From the NCBI GenBank assembly GCA_038850735.1, contig JAWCLO010000001.1, forward strand, positions 204,138 through 268,137: DNA of 64,000 nt, written 5' to 3'. Below are positions 27,779 to 36,942 of the stretch, in pieces; within the stretch, counting starts at the first letter, position 1, and every line of letters begins with the position of its first letter. The notes beneath the pieces are model-generated. The model ran no database searches and was not told the origin of the DNA. It saw nothing but the letters and a program-made list of their open reading frames with translations. Both the position numbers and the translations under genes were made by a program. The stretch is from Methanomassiliicoccales archaeon. GTDB lineage: Archaea; Thermoplasmatota; Thermoplasmata; Methanomassiliicoccales; JACIVX01.

Positions 27779-28152
27779 GACGACCCCTCCTGGCTTACGG
27801 CGAGTTTACGCTTGCGCCACTGATCACTGAGATCAAGCTTTGTTATGACGACATTTGAAGCATGAATTGGTCGAGGTGCTTGCGTCCCATCGGCCTTGCT
27901 GATAGTAACTCCCTCGATAACTATTCGACCGGTCTTTGTGTTGACCTCAACTACTTTTCCTTCAGTCCCAACAATATCTCCATCTCCTCTAACAATGAGA
28001 ACGGTATCTCCACGAATGACTGGTAAAGACCTTCGTTTGAATTCCTTCATCAGGGAGTCGCTGAGGTGCGATGACACCATCCTTCTCCTCTTGGCGTTGT
28101 GTGCGTTGTAGATCGCCTTTCTTTGTTTCCTAGCTTTTGTGCTTTTGATCAT
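27775..28152 (-). CDS. rpl24: Ribosomal protein uL24
   Basis: Assembly-initiating large-subunit protein, 125 residues. A KOW motif is visible (RGDTVLIVRGDGDIVGTEGKV) together with the archaeal ending that includes HASNVVITKLDL. Start is the ATG at 28152, four bases after GGTGAT; an in-frame ATG three codons upstream is possible. It lies ten bases after uL14. Confidence 0.95.
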   Translation of the reverse strand: MIKSTKARKQRKAIYNAHNAKRRRMVSSHLSDSLMKEFKRRSLPVIRGDTVLIVRGDGDIVGTEGKVVEVNTKTGRIVIEGVTISKADGTQAPRPIHASNVVITKLDLSDQWRKRKLAVSQEGSS

Positions 28153-28162
28153 TGAAATCACC

Positions 28163-28570
28163 TCAAACGATCATAGATGCTACCGCGGCAATTCTTGGCC
28201 ATCGCTCGGCAGCTTCTCTCGCCACAGGTCCCTTGATGTCCGTTCCTTTCGTTTCGCCTGTTTCTGTTGTTATGACCGCAGCATTGTCTTCGAAAGATAC
28301 CATAGTTCCATCGGGTCTTCTGTAAGGACGCTTCTGTCTCACAACTACCGCGTGCAAAACTTGACGCCTCATTTCAGGCGTTCCTTTTTTTACCGAAACA
28401 ATCACAATATCGCCAATGCCCGCCCTTGGATACCTTCTGCTCACACCATGATATCCCGGAACAGCAATAACTGAGACAACCTTCGCACCGGTATTATCAA
28501 TGACGTCCAACTCGCTACCTGTTTGAATTCCCCTGGTCTGTCTGCCCGCGATTCCCTTCAAATGTATCAC
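28163..28570 (-). CDS. rpl14: Ribosomal protein uL14
   Basis: Large-subunit protein at the intersubunit face, 135 residues. [38 protein letters not shown] and [13 protein letters not shown] are diagnostic. It overlaps the uS17 stop by four bases. Confidence 0.97.
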   Translation of the reverse strand: MIHLKGIAGRQTRGIQTGSELDVIDNTGAKVVSVIAVPGYHGVSRRYPRAGIGDIVIVSVKKGTPEMRRQVLHAVVVRQKRPYRRPDGTMVSFEDNAAVITTETGETKGTDIKGPVAREAAERWPRIAAVASMIV

Positions 28571-28896
28571 CTCTTCTCGATAACCACAAATGCTACTGTT
28601 TTACTCAGTGGCCGGCATTCGATTATTTTTACCTTATCGCCTACCTTTACTCCCAAGCATGGAGGGCAATGAGCCGAAATTCGACTAGTTCTCTTCTCAT
28701 ACCGCTCGTATTTCTTGATGTATCGCAAATACTCCCTCTCAACCACGACCGTCTTATCCATTTTTGCGGAGACAACCGTGCCATCGAGTATTTGCCCTCT
28801 TACAGAGAGTCTCCCGTGAAATGGACAATTTACATCATTGCACCGTGTTTCTGGGAGCTTTACATCGATGCCGATATCCCTAACATTCGTATCCAT
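28567..28896 (-). CDS. rps17: Ribosomal protein uS17
   Basis: Small-subunit protein, 109 residues from the ATG at 28896 ([16 protein letters not shown]). The archaeal N-terminus with [10 protein letters not shown] precedes the OB-fold core with [33 protein letters not shown], given here only as a landmark from residue 44. The C-terminus has [16 protein letters not shown]. The longer open frame upstream is not conserved. Confidence 0.96.
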   Translation of the reverse strand: MDTNVRDIGIDVKLPETRCNDVNCPFHGRLSVRGQILDGTVVSAKMDKTVVVEREYLRYIKKYERYEKRTSRISAHCPPCLGVKVGDKVKIIECRPLSKTVAFVVIEKR

Positions 28897-28900
28897 AAAC

Positions 28901-29164
28901 TCACCTGATTTTCTTGATACGATCCTCTGGTCTAAATCTGATTTCATCACCACGGATCTTTATCTTTTGATTTTCAACAGTAAATGTAAATTCATTTCCG
29001 ACTTTCGGAACCACTTTCTCCTTCCCATTTTTCTGAATTCGAAACGTGTTCTTTGTTTCGTCAACGATCTTTCCTTTCATGCTAATATAACCTGGATGAT
29101 GGGATGATGTAACCTCAACTTCTAGACCAATAAATTCAGCTTTCATGAACTCCCTCTTTTTCAT
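28901..29164 (-). CDS. rnp1: RNase P protein component 1 (Rpp29/Pop4 type)
   Basis: Rnp1 helps RNase P RNA mature tRNA 5' ends. The 87-residue protein has an Sm-like fold with [31 protein letters not shown] and the ending [16 protein letters not shown]. Start ATG 29164 (or 29146). It lies between aIF1 and uS17, a usual archaeal position. Confidence 0.94.
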   Translation of the reverse strand: MKKREFMKAEFIGLEVEVTSSHHPGYISMKGKIVDETKNTFRIQKNGKEKVVPKVGNEFTFTVENQKIKIRGDEIRFRPEDRIKKIR

Positions 29165-29171
29165 AAACCGC

Positions 29172-29471
29172 TCATCTAACCTCAGTTTTGAATCCCATTT
29201 CTTCGAGAACCTCTTTGACCTTTTTCTTGTGATCGCCTTGCAACTCAATTTTCCCATCTTTAGTAGTACCACCAGCAGCACATTTTGTCTTTAGCTTACG
29301 AGCCAGATCCTCTAAATCAATATCATTCGCGTCGATTCCTTCTATAACAGTGACAGTTTTCCCATATCTCCTGCTGTCGGTGCTGATCCTAACCGTCTGT
29401 TGTTCCCTTGCGATTTCCTCACACATGCACAGTTCTTTTGGCAACCCACATACCGGGCAAATCTCGGCCAT
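29172..29471 (-). CDS. Translation initiation factor aIF1 (SUI1 family)
   Basis: aIF1 monitors start-codon choice on the small subunit. The 99-residue protein begins with a zinc-knuckle-like [15 protein letters not shown], followed by the SUI1 fold: [41 protein letters not shown] in part, and KEVLEEMGF. The start overlaps the uL29 stop by one base. This factor is of interest given the unusual start codons seen elsewhere in the window. Confidence 0.95.
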   Translation of the reverse strand: MAEICPVCGLPKELCMCEEIAREQQTVRISTDSRRYGKTVTVIEGIDANDIDLEDLARKLKTKCAAGGTTKDGKIELQGDHKKKVKEVLEEMGFKTEVR

Positions 29472-29671
29472 TACTTTTCTTCCTCCCTTTGGACGGTGAG
29501 AATCCGGGCAATGTTCTTCCTGAGTGCTCGGATACGTCCAGGATTTGCTGGTGCGCCACCCATCGCCGCTGTTCCCCTTTCGTGCATCAATTCATTTTCT
29601 AATTCCCTGAGTTTTGCGATTCGTTCTTCTTTGTTCATCTTCCTAATTTCCGAGGTCCTCAGAAGCGCCAT
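29471..29671 (-). CDS. rpl29: Ribosomal protein uL29
   Basis: Small helical large-subunit protein at the tunnel exit, 66 residues. [21 protein letters not shown] and [19 protein letters not shown] are typical. It lies six bases after uS3. Confidence 0.95.
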   Translation of the reverse strand: MALLRTSEIRKMNKEERIAKLRELENELMHERGTAAMGGAPANPGRIRALRKNIARILTVQREEEK

Positions 29672-29677
29672 TTGATT

Positions 29678-30487
29678 CTACACCTCCCCAGCATCTTCAT
29701 CATTCTCGTCATCTAGTTCAGCATCATCAGACAAGTCATCAACATCATGATCCTCACTACCACCAGATCCTTCGTCAACATGTTTCTCTTCTGACGTATT
29801 TTCGGTCGCACTAACTCCAGGTGTTCCAATACTCTGCTCCTCAGATGGAATAAGCACCTCGGCTAGTTCTGGGAGCTTCTCTACAGCTTTATCTGGTGGC
29901 AATACCTCAACTTCATCTGGCAGTTTTGCATTTGGATCCATTATTTCCACGCGAACTCCAATAACCCCAGGTTTCAATTTCGCCACTGCAAAACCTGTTC
30001 TCATAAATTTCAATCTCGGCTCACCACAGAACTTGATATAACCTTCCTTGAATTTCTCCGTTCTATGACGCTGGCCTGTAAGTTTTCCAGAGATAACTAC
30101 CTGGCATCCTCTTGCACCAGCGTCCATTATTCTTCTCACAGTGGAGTGACCTGCTCGTCGAAAATGCCATCCGCGTTCTAATGCAAATGCAAGTTTCTCA
30201 GCCATTATTTGAGCATTCAAGCTTGGATTCTCCGCCTCCTGAACCTCTATCTGAGGATTGTCAAACTTGAATCGCTCTTCAATCGCTTTTGTGAGGTTCT
30301 TGATAGCTGCACCTCTTCTGCCGATAACCATACCTGGTCGTTCAGTTATGAGCGTCACTCTCGTGCCCATCGGGGTTCTCTGTACTTCTACTCCGCCGAA
30401 TCCTGCCCGATCGACTTCCTTCATGAGAAATTCCTTCAAAAGAACCCTTCTGATATTCTCCGTAACGAATTTTCTCTCGCTCGCCAT
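29678..30487 (-). CDS. rps3: Ribosomal protein uS3 with acidic C-terminal tail
   Basis: Small-subunit protein at the mRNA entry tunnel. A KH domain (TERPGMVIGRRGAAIKNLT) and the uS3 C-terminal domain (GCQVVISGKLTGQRHRTEKF, RTGFAVAKLKPGVIGVRVEIM) fill about 200 residues. The last about 60 residues are strongly acidic (Asp/Glu-rich from about 210 to 269), longer than in most archaea. The start abuts uL22. Confidence 0.96.
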   Translation of the reverse strand: MASERKFVTENIRRVLLKEFLMKEVDRAGFGGVEVQRTPMGTRVTLITERPGMVIGRRGAAIKNLTKAIEERFKFDNPQIEVQEAENPSLNAQIMAEKLAFALERGWHFRRAGHSTVRRIMDAGARGCQVVISGKLTGQRHRTEKFKEGYIKFCGEPRLKFMRTGFAVAKLKPGVIGVRVEIMDPNAKLPDEVEVLPPDKAVEKLPELAEVLIPSEEQSIGTPGVSATENTSEEKHVDEGSGGSEDHDVDDLSDDAELDDENDEDAGEV

Positions 30488-30934
30488 CTACTTCATCTCC
30501 TCCAATATGATCTCGATGTTGGTGGTCTGCTGATTCCATTGAGTAGCTCTCCCATAAGCCCTAGGCATATATCCCCTGATGGTTCTTCCCAAATTTGCCG
30601 TGATCACTTTTACCTTCATATTTTCAGGATCCAGTCCCTTATATTCAGCGTTGTGTTTTGCTCCTTCCAAAACCTTCAATATTTCTTTAGCTGCCTTTTG
30701 AGGATACCTAGCAGGCCCCACGCCGCTCTTATGCGCAATCCCTTTCTTGAAACGCTTCATGGGCACGGGTCGTTTAAGTTCGATGATTTCCTCCAAAATC
30801 CGAGCGGCTTGATTGGTCGTTTTCCCTCTTAGCATGTTGCATATCTCTCTAGCATGCTTCGGTGAAATGGGTATTTCCTTGCCGATAGCTCGGGATGTAA
30901 TATCTGGATCAGCTTCTGCAGTGTACCCGACCAT
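30488..30934 (-). CDS. rpl22: Ribosomal protein uL22
   Basis: Large-subunit protein lining the exit tunnel, 148 residues. Archaeal features are ISPKHAREICNMLRGKTTNQA, AHKSGVGPARYPQKAAKEIL and the beta-hairpin GYMPRAYGRATQWNQQTTNIEI, given in part. It lies eight bases after uS19. Confidence 0.97.
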   Translation of the reverse strand: MVGYTAEADPDITSRAIGKEIPISPKHAREICNMLRGKTTNQAARILEEIIELKRPVPMKRFKKGIAHKSGVGPARYPQKAAKEILKVLEGAKHNAEYKGLDPENMKVKVITANLGRTIRGYMPRAYGRATQWNQQTTNIEIILEEMK

Positions 30935-30942
30935 AACATCAC

Positions 30943-31404
30943 CTACTTAAGTGGCAAGAACTTGGACGATCTTGTTGCACCAACGCCTGGTCCCGAGTGC
31001 TTCACGGGCTTTCGGGTCATCGCAAATTCGCCAAAATAGTGCCCTATCATCTCTGCTTTAATCTCCAATTCCTTGAACTCCTTTCCATTATGCACCGCTA
31101 CTTTTTTTCCGACAAATTCAGGCAACACAGGAATATCCCGACAATGAGTCCTTACCACTGGATATTTTCCTGATTTCAATTTCTCAATAAATACTCTCTG
31201 CTCTTCGTTGAACCCCCTAATAAGCGTGCGCCTGATTCTAGCAGGCATAAGTGTTATCAACTCATCAAATGGCATCTTGAGCATTTCTTCTAAAGTGTAA
31301 CCTCTATAGGTGAACTCCTTCTTGCGTCTTGCCTGGATAGCTCCCTTCTTCTTCCTCGCCTTCCTTCGGGACGCCTTCGTACCGCTCATCTTTTCCTCGA
31401 CCAT
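30943..31404 (-). CDS. rps19: Ribosomal protein uS19
   Basis: Small-subunit head protein, 153 residues from the ATG at 31404. The N-terminus is a basic extension (ASRRKARKKKGAIQARRKKE), followed by FTYRGYTLEEMLKMPFDEL typical of archaea and the C-terminal signature FAMTRKPVKHSGPGVGATRSS. It overlaps the uL2 stop region. Confidence 0.96.
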   Translation of the reverse strand: MVEEKMSGTKASRRKARKKKGAIQARRKKEFTYRGYTLEEMLKMPFDELITLMPARIRRTLIRGFNEEQRVFIEKLKSGKYPVVRTHCRDIPVLPEFVGKKVAVHNGKEFKELEIKAEMIGHYFGEFAMTRKPVKHSGPGVGATRSSKFLPLK

Positions 31405-31409
31405 AATAC

Positions 31410-32111
31410 TCACTTCCTCACTTTCTTCTTTCTCGGCGACAGACGGCCTACTTTTCGACCAGGTGGAGCATTGCGACTAACTGTACTAGGTCTTCCCACA
31501 TGCTGGTGTGAACCACCACCGTGAGGGTGATCGACGGGATTCATCGCCACACCTCTCACCTTGAAATAGGCTTTGCTCTTCGACCGATACGCATGGAATT
31601 TTACACCAGCTTTTCCAAAAGGCTTTTCTTTGTGGCCTCCTCCAGCTACGACGCCAATCACCGCTCTACATCGTGGATCGAAGCTCTTCATGGCACCTGA
31701 TGGGAGCTGTACGACCACTTTAGCTCCCTTGCTTACGATAACTGCTGCATTTCCCGCGCATCTCACAAACTTTCCACCATCGCCCGGTCTCGACTCGATG
31801 TTGTATACAAGAGTACCTTCAGGAATGTTTGCCAACGTCATAATATTGCCAGGCGCTATCATTTCTGATCGACCGATTACGATCTCCTGTCCAATAGCCA
31901 TTCCTTCAGATGCGATCATTTTGAAAACATTTCCATTGACCTCGATTTCTGCCAATGGGCCTGTTCGGCCTGGTGCATGAACTATGTCGATGATTTTTCC
32001 GGTTCCCTCAACAATGGGAGGCAACCTGATATCTCCCAGATGTCTATGACTGGGTGATCGGTATTGAGATCCGCCACGACCTCGTCTTTGCTGTCTGAGA
32101 TTTTTTCCCAT
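31410..32111 (-). CDS. rpl2: Ribosomal protein uL2
   Basis: Core protein of the peptidyl-transferase region, 233 residues. The catalytic-site loop NPVDHPHGGGSHQHVGRP is intact, including the key His. The start MGKNLRQQRRGRGGSQYRSPSH is archaeal; only the first part is quoted here as landmark. It lies 11 bases after uL23. Confidence 0.97.
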   Translation of the reverse strand: MGKNLRQQRRGRGGSQYRSPSHRHLGDIRLPPIVEGTGKIIDIVHAPGRTGPLAEIEVNGNVFKMIASEGMAIGQEIVIGRSEMIAPGNIMTLANIPEGTLVYNIESRPGDGGKFVRCAGNAAVIVSKGAKVVVQLPSGAMKSFDPRCRAVIGVVAGGGHKEKPFGKAGVKFHAYRSKSKAYFKVRGVAMNPVDHPHGGGSHQHVGRPSTVSRNAPPGRKVGRLSPRKKKVRK

Positions 32112-32122
32112 CGATCCACCCC

Positions 32123-32401
32123 TTAGAACACTCCAATTCTCATTCCAATTTCTTCAGCAGAGTAACCTTCCGCTAATTTGATGATGGCATGCTTCCCTTC
32201 TTTGGTAATCCTTGTCCATACTTTTTCCACCTTAACCTCAAATCTCTTTTCAAATTCATCCTTGATTTCTTTTCTTGTGGCGCTTCTGAGCACTACGAAT
32301 TCAATCCTGTTACCATCCTTGAATTCCTGTGTTGGCGAACCCGTCATGTGGTTCATCGACTTCTCAGTAACATAAGGATATAAAAGAACATTCCTAGCCA
32401 T
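32123..32401 (-). CDS. rpl23: Ribosomal protein uL23
   Basis: Tunnel-exit protein that docks SRP and chaperones, 92 residues from the ATG at 32401 (MARNVLLYPYVTEKSMN). Contains IEFVVLRSATRKEIKDEFE and VEKVWTRITKEGKHAIIKL. The start overlaps the last eight bases of uL4. Confidence 0.96.
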   Translation of the reverse strand: MARNVLLYPYVTEKSMNHMTGSPTQEFKDGNRIEFVVLRSATRKEIKDEFEKRFEVKVEKVWTRITKEGKHAIIKLAEGYSAEEIGMRIGVF

Positions 32402-33176
32402 CAGACCACTCCCTGAGCTTTGTGATCGCAGATTCCGAAAATAATGCAAGTCTTCCAGGAGTTCCTCCTGGTGCGAGGAGTCTAACGTTTAGATTACTCA
32501 CGTCTGTGATTTCCACACCAGGTAGATTTCCGGCTCCTTTTCTTAATGGTACACTCATATTAGAAACAACGATCAGGAGGCTCCGAGGTACTTTGTACTT
32601 TCTATTCCTCATTTTTCCGCGACCGGCCCTAATACTGGTGCCCTCAATAGCCCTCAATACATCCTCGTCGATTCCAATATTCCCAAGAACGCTGAGGACC
32701 TCACCAGTCTTCGAAATATTCTCGATATCATCTTCCACTACCACTGGAAGCGTTACACTGTCTGCAAAACGGTGTCCACGAGCTCTTACTTTCTCAGTGT
32801 CAGCAAGAGCGGCAAGGGCCGACATTTTCGCTTTAATTTTCTCTTTGACATTAATTTTCTTTAACCAATCTCGTTCCGCATATGGAGGATGGGCCCGTCT
32901 TCCACCTACGGTGCCAGGCGATTGAGCACCTCTTGAACCCTGACTGAGTCGCTGTACTCTAGCAACACCTCTCCCCTTTCCCCATGTCGATACCGCATGC
33001 CTCATTCCAGCTGATGACGATGCTCCATACGGTTGTCGCTTATTAGATTCCATCACTAAAACAGCACGGCGGATTAGATCTGGTCTAAATTCAGTGTTAA
33101 ATACCGGGGGCAAATCGATTTCCTTGATGATTTCGCCCTTCAATGAATAGACATTGACTCTTCCGCTTCTAACCAT
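32394..33176 (-). CDS. rpl4: Ribosomal protein uL4
   Basis: Large-subunit protein, 260 residues. Archaeal hallmarks are MRHAVSTWGKGRGVARVQRL, GGRRAHPPYAERDWLKKIN and LLAPGGTPGRLALFSESAI. It starts two bases after the uL3 stop. Confidence 0.97.
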   Translation of the reverse strand: MVRSGRVNVYSLKGEIIKEIDLPPVFNTEFRPDLIRRAVLVMESNKRQPYGASSSAGMRHAVSTWGKGRGVARVQRLSQGSRGAQSPGTVGGRRAHPPYAERDWLKKINVKEKIKAKMSALAALADTEKVRARGHRFADSVTLPVVVEDDIENISKTGEVLSVLGNIGIDEDVLRAIEGTSIRAGRGKMRNRKYKVPRSLLIVVSNMSVPLRKGAGNLPGVEITDVSNLNVRLLAPGGTPGRLALFSESAITKLREWSDG

Positions 33177-33178
33177 CT

Positions 33179-34180
33179 TCAGACCCCCTGTTTAGATTCT
33201 AGAGAAACGTATGTCACGACTGGCGGTTCCTTCAATTCCACACCCATCGGTCTAATCGGATCTCTAAAGCGTATGAGCCTTTTTGAAGGTCCTGGAACCG
33301 ACCCATGAAGAAGAACATAATGACTTGAAATCTTCCCGTAATGTAAGAATCCTCCCTTGGGTGTAACATCCAATCCATTATCACCAATCTTGAGTACTCT
33401 CTTGTTGAATTCAGTTCTTTGGTGATAACCGACTTGACCAGCCTGGGGAACTGTTGGTCTCACATAACCCGGTCTCTTAGGTCCCAATGTTCCCACTAAC
33501 CTGCGATGCTTACTGTTTTTATGTGATAGTAACTTGATCCCCCAGCGCTTCACAGCGCCTTGAAATCCCTTGCCTTTCGTAACCGCTGAGACATCAACCA
33601 TAGCGCCTTCTTTCGTGAAATCAGTTATCTTAATCTCTTTCCCAAGTAAAGACTTGGCATAATCTAATCTTTCTTGTATAGTCCCGCCACCTATGCGTAT
33701 CTCCATGAGATCGCATTTCTTTTTAGGAATTCCAGTAACCAAGCGGGGCTGGGTATATGCGAGTATTCGCACATCATCTACTGAAGAAGCATCATAGTTA
33801 GTCCAGGCCTTCCCTGAATCATAATTCTTTGGAATAGGAAGTAATCTTCTTAGCTCCGGATCAAGTGTGGACGTCCAGACCTCGCCCATAGTTTTTAGCC
33901 CATAAGCTGTGTTTTCATACATCCTCACCGCAGCGACTTTCATTGGAGGTACCTCAATTATTGTAACGGGCACCTGCACCTCCGAACCAGATGTGGTGCT
34001 GGTTGGTCTGTAATCCACAATAAGAGCGTGAGTCATTCCGGCCTTGTACCCAGCAAACCCTTGTATCTTTGGACCATCCCCTATTTCTGGCCATGAATCC
34101 AGACGTGGAAATGGCCGCTTCGCTCTTTTCCGCGGCGAATACGCCTTTGAACCCCGAATAGGACGTCTTTTATTTGGCAT
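33179..34180 (-). CDS. rpl3: Ribosomal protein uL3
   Basis: First gene of the long ribosomal operon, 333 residues. It has GFAGYKAGMTHALIVDYRP near the N-terminus, VTKGKGFQGAVKRWGIKLL and RLVGTLGPKRPGYVRPTVPQAGQ in the centre, given in part. ATG 34180 is preceded by AGAGGG at a good distance. All genes from here to cbf5 run in one direction with overlaps or gaps of at most 12 bases, consistent with a single transcript of about 16 kb. Confidence 0.97.
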   Translation of the reverse strand: MPNKRRPIRGSKAYSPRKRAKRPFPRLDSWPEIGDGPKIQGFAGYKAGMTHALIVDYRPTSTTSGSEVQVPVTIIEVPPMKVAAVRMYENTAYGLKTMGEVWTSTLDPELRRLLPIPKNYDSGKAWTNYDASSVDDVRILAYTQPRLVTGIPKKKCDLMEIRIGGGTIQERLDYAKSLLGKEIKITDFTKEGAMVDVSAVTKGKGFQGAVKRWGIKLLSHKNSKHRRLVGTLGPKRPGYVRPTVPQAGQVGYHQRTEFNKRVLKIGDNGLDVTPKGGFLHYGKISSHYVLLHGSVPGPSKRLIRFRDPIRPMGVELKEPPVVTYVSLESKQGV

Positions 34181-34974
34181 GTCTTTCCCTCTTAAGCATC
34201 AGAGAGTACTCTCTCTTTGCTCCACGCGTTTCTTCAGACGAGCGCGACCAGCTCTGTCATCGACCGTGACACAACATTCCGCACCCAGAATACGAACAAG
34301 GGTGCGAACAAGGGTTGCACATCGCATTGCCCAATGTGTCTGGTCGATTGTCCTTATCGCGTTCAGCGGATTCTCGCATGAGAGTATCCCTATTTAAGCT
34401 ATGCGGTTTCGAACCTTCATACCGAGAGCTAACACAAAGCCTATGCCCCGACTTCTATGAATTTCTCCAGTGTGACTTATTATCTTTCCATATCGTGCGA
34501 TTATGTGCATGTTTGACAGCGGATATTAATAAGGCATATAATGCGATCATTTCATGAATTTTGCCGAAGGTTTTTGCAGACAAGTATACGAGTTACCACG
34601 AAATTCTTCATTTTATTGCAAAACCGGTTTTGTTTTCCTGTTTTGTTTTCCTGAATACCATAATCGGGCTTTCGTAGAAGTCACCTCCCGGCCATGATAA
34701 TAGTGTGATCTTGAATAAATTCAAAGTTATGATCAAATCATCAAAACTGCATTCCTGAATGTTTTTGCTGCAACAATACATATGAAAAGAGCCTACATCG
34801 AATCCCACAGTTCGAATCAATTAAACTTCAAATCCTGCGAGGCTTTGTCATCGTATGCAAATGAAACCTTTTTCCATTTTCGCGAGGACGAATGCTGAGA
34901 AATCAGGATACGGAACCTCGAAATGTAAGATGAGTTTGAGAAATTATCTAGCTGGTAATGCGCGAAATGCATCC
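34181..34974. other. 794-base region upstream of rpl3
   Basis: No certain gene is present. On the minus strand TTAAATA at 34391-34397 is a likely TATA box for the ribosomal operon, giving a leader of roughly 190 bases. In that leader a 42-codon minus-strand frame (34199-34327) and a 14-base perfect palindrome AGAGAGTACTCTCT (34201-34214) occur. From 34400 to 34974 I see only AT-rich sequence with no convincing coding frame or RNA gene. Confidence 0.5.
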
Positions 34975-35298
34975 CTAGAGCTTACCTTCTCGAGCTTTTT
35001 TCTGTAATTTATTCCTGCGTTCCTTTGCCGTAAATCCAGTTGCCTTTTCAAGAAATTCGTTATATTTCTTGATCGTCAGAATGCTTACATTTTCTGGTGT
35101 ATTAGTATCACTTACCGTGGCAACATACAGAGCTGACTTTCCGATCAATTTTGTCTCAAGCCTTTTGAGAGCTCCAAATGTTGTTACGTACATGTCGTCC
35201 TCCTGCCAGGCGTTTCCAAAAACCTGCTCTAAAATTTTCCTCAACCCGTCCCCTTCGAGCTCCTTATATTTCCCCTTTTTCAATTCATATTCCATCAA
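34975..35298 (-). CDS. Small DUF5611-like protein
   Basis: The 107-residue protein (KYKELEGDGLRKILEQVFG, later TTFGALKRLETKLIGKSALYV in part, and a Lys/Arg-rich C-terminus) resembles small proteins labelled DUF5611, which I associate with Thermoplasmata; this is from memory and not certain. Its function is unknown. The strong sequence order, ATG start and position 51 bases downstream of the RaSEA gene on the same strand support it as a real gene, possibly in a two-gene operon. Confidence 0.6.
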   Translation of the reverse strand: MMEYELKKGKYKELEGDGLRKILEQVFGNAWQEDDMYVTTFGALKRLETKLIGKSALYVATVSDTNTPENVSILTIKKYNEFLEKATGFTAKERRNKLQKKAREGKL

Positions 35299-35349
35299 AT
35301 CACCCCGCTTGCTACGATTCTATTCGCGCGGTTCAAGATTCAAGGCCGA

Positions 35350-36390
35350 TCAGTCTCCACAAATGGAAAACGTATTTTCATTATCCATTTCATATTCAAT
35401 GTATCTTTCAATATTAACACTGGATCCTGCTATACATCCAAATTCAAGTTGCGCTTTCCAATTATTCTTGCATGAACAATCAAGTGCATAAAATTCATTT
35501 GGATCTTGATTGAATGCATGGCGCTTCACCGCGTCGAGCACAACACGATCGCACTTCAAGCAATTATGCGCCCCTCTTAGCGTGCCAGCACCAGTAGGCG
35601 CAGAAAATATCCGAACTCCTTTTCTGATTTCTACATTCGACAGTACAGTGACTAGCGACCATAGCCACGGAGGTCTGTAATCCCCACGCTTCCACAAAAC
35701 CTCAACGAGCGTTCCCTTTTGCACATTGACAGGATTGATCGATATACTTTCCGAGAATCTCGACGCAAATACAGCTGATTCGACTGTATCAAGGATCGCT
35801 GCACTCTCGTTCAAAAACGGGGGTTTAAGAAGTAAATATGTTCTTAAAGGAATGCCCCTTTCATTTAGATATCTCGCAGCCCTTTCGTATTCCGCAACAG
35901 TAAATCCTTTATTCACACATTTCTCAAGCGTACTATCAAATGCGCTCTCCAGTCCCATCGCTATTTCAAGCCTCGTAACCTGCAAATTGGAGATATTTTC
36001 ATCCGTAATAAATTCTGGTCTTGATTCTATCAAGATTCTCCTTGCGTCGGAAAATGTTTCAAATATTTCCGCTCTTGAAGTCACAGGAACTTCGATTGGG
36101 TCAAGAAAGCTTCCAGAAGTATATATTTTAACATATTCCTCGTTTGAGTAGGCTTCCTTCAATTCATCAATCTGCGCATGAATGTCGTGGATATCAATGC
36201 GGGGATCGCTCTCGATATTATAGCCGCACATAAAGCATCCTTTTTTTCTAGCCCAATAACATCCAGAGGTCCTCAATATAGCGACGAATGTCTCGACTTT
36301 TTCTCCATCAATGATATCCCATTCCTTCCAATATGAAACGGGTGCCGATCTCTTCTTTGCGTAAATCATATCCCGGTGGAAAGATGACAA
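35350..36390 (-). CDS. Archaeosine biosynthesis radical SAM enzyme RaSEA
   Basis: RaSEA works with the lysine transferase ArcS to form the amidine of archaeosine (G+ at tRNA position 15). The 346-residue protein has Cys44, Cys52 and Cys55 in TSGCYWARKKGCFMCGYN, the unusual C-x7-C-x2-C cluster motif of this family. KIYTSGSFLDP and VTRLEIAMGLESAFD follow as expected for the radical SAM barrel. The C-terminal CLKCDR and CSCKNN cysteines may bind metal. No arcS is next to it. Confidence 0.88.
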   Translation of the reverse strand: MSSFHRDMIYAKKRSAPVSYWKEWDIIDGEKVETFVAILRTSGCYWARKKGCFMCGYNIESDPRIDIHDIHAQIDELKEAYSNEEYVKIYTSGSFLDPIEVPVTSRAEIFETFSDARRILIESRPEFITDENISNLQVTRLEIAMGLESAFDSTLEKCVNKGFTVAEYERAARYLNERGIPLRTYLLLKPPFLNESAAILDTVESAVFASRFSESISINPVNVQKGTLVEVLWKRGDYRPPWLWSLVTVLSNVEIRKGVRIFSAPTGAGTLRGAHNCLKCDRVVLDAVKRHAFNQDPNEFYALDCSCKNNWKAQLEFGCIAGSSVNIERYIEYEMDNENTFSICGD

Positions 36391-36942
36391 TCGGGAAATA
36401 ATATGTTTCGGCTCATCATGAACAGATTAAGTATCGACTCGTCATGATCGTTTTTCTTCAATGTAATCGACTATGGAATGAAAATGTTTTCCGAAAAGTG
36501 AATTCGCTAGTGAAAGTAAGGAGGACGTATTTTACAAAGATATTCGAGTCATCGATTTATGTATTTACATTACTCGAAAATCCACGTAAGATTAGCCGAG
36601 TGATATTTATCGAACATACAGGAAGCAACCATTAAACTACGTCTGTGGAATGCACATAAAAGTTCTGTATTTGAACGTCCAAATAAACGTGTTGACTCGA
36701 GTTTCTCGTTAGAGTGGCGATCACTCGATTCTTTTGTTTGGTTCTCGTTATCATTTTCTTGGCCTAAAAAAATTTACATTCTCCATATCTCGGAACAAGT
36801 TCCATTGATTAGCAATGGGTAACGGCAGAAAACATTCGGAAAAAGATGCGAGGAATCCGCTTTTTTTGAAAAAGGTGTTTTTTCTAATTCGGAAATATAT
36901 TAATAGATTGGGGTAATTTCTCGGCAAGAGGGGTTGATTTTG
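36391..36942. other. 552-base non-coding stretch
   Basis: Between two divergent genes. AT-rich, with no convincing coding frame or RNA gene on either strand. A TATA-like AAATATATTAATAG at 36893-36906 sits about 35-50 bases before the FAD oxidoreductase start and is its likely promoter. Confidence 0.5.

Noticed and set aside
34400-34420. GGTTCGAAACC on the minus strand resembling a tRNA T-loop
   Set aside because: The stem is only two to three pairs and no acceptor, anticodon or D arm can be folded around it. I found no tRNA gene in the window.
34608-34820. Minus-strand frame of 70 codons upstream of rpl3
   Set aside because: No family resemblance, no ribosome-binding site, and composition typical of AT-rich non-coding DNA.
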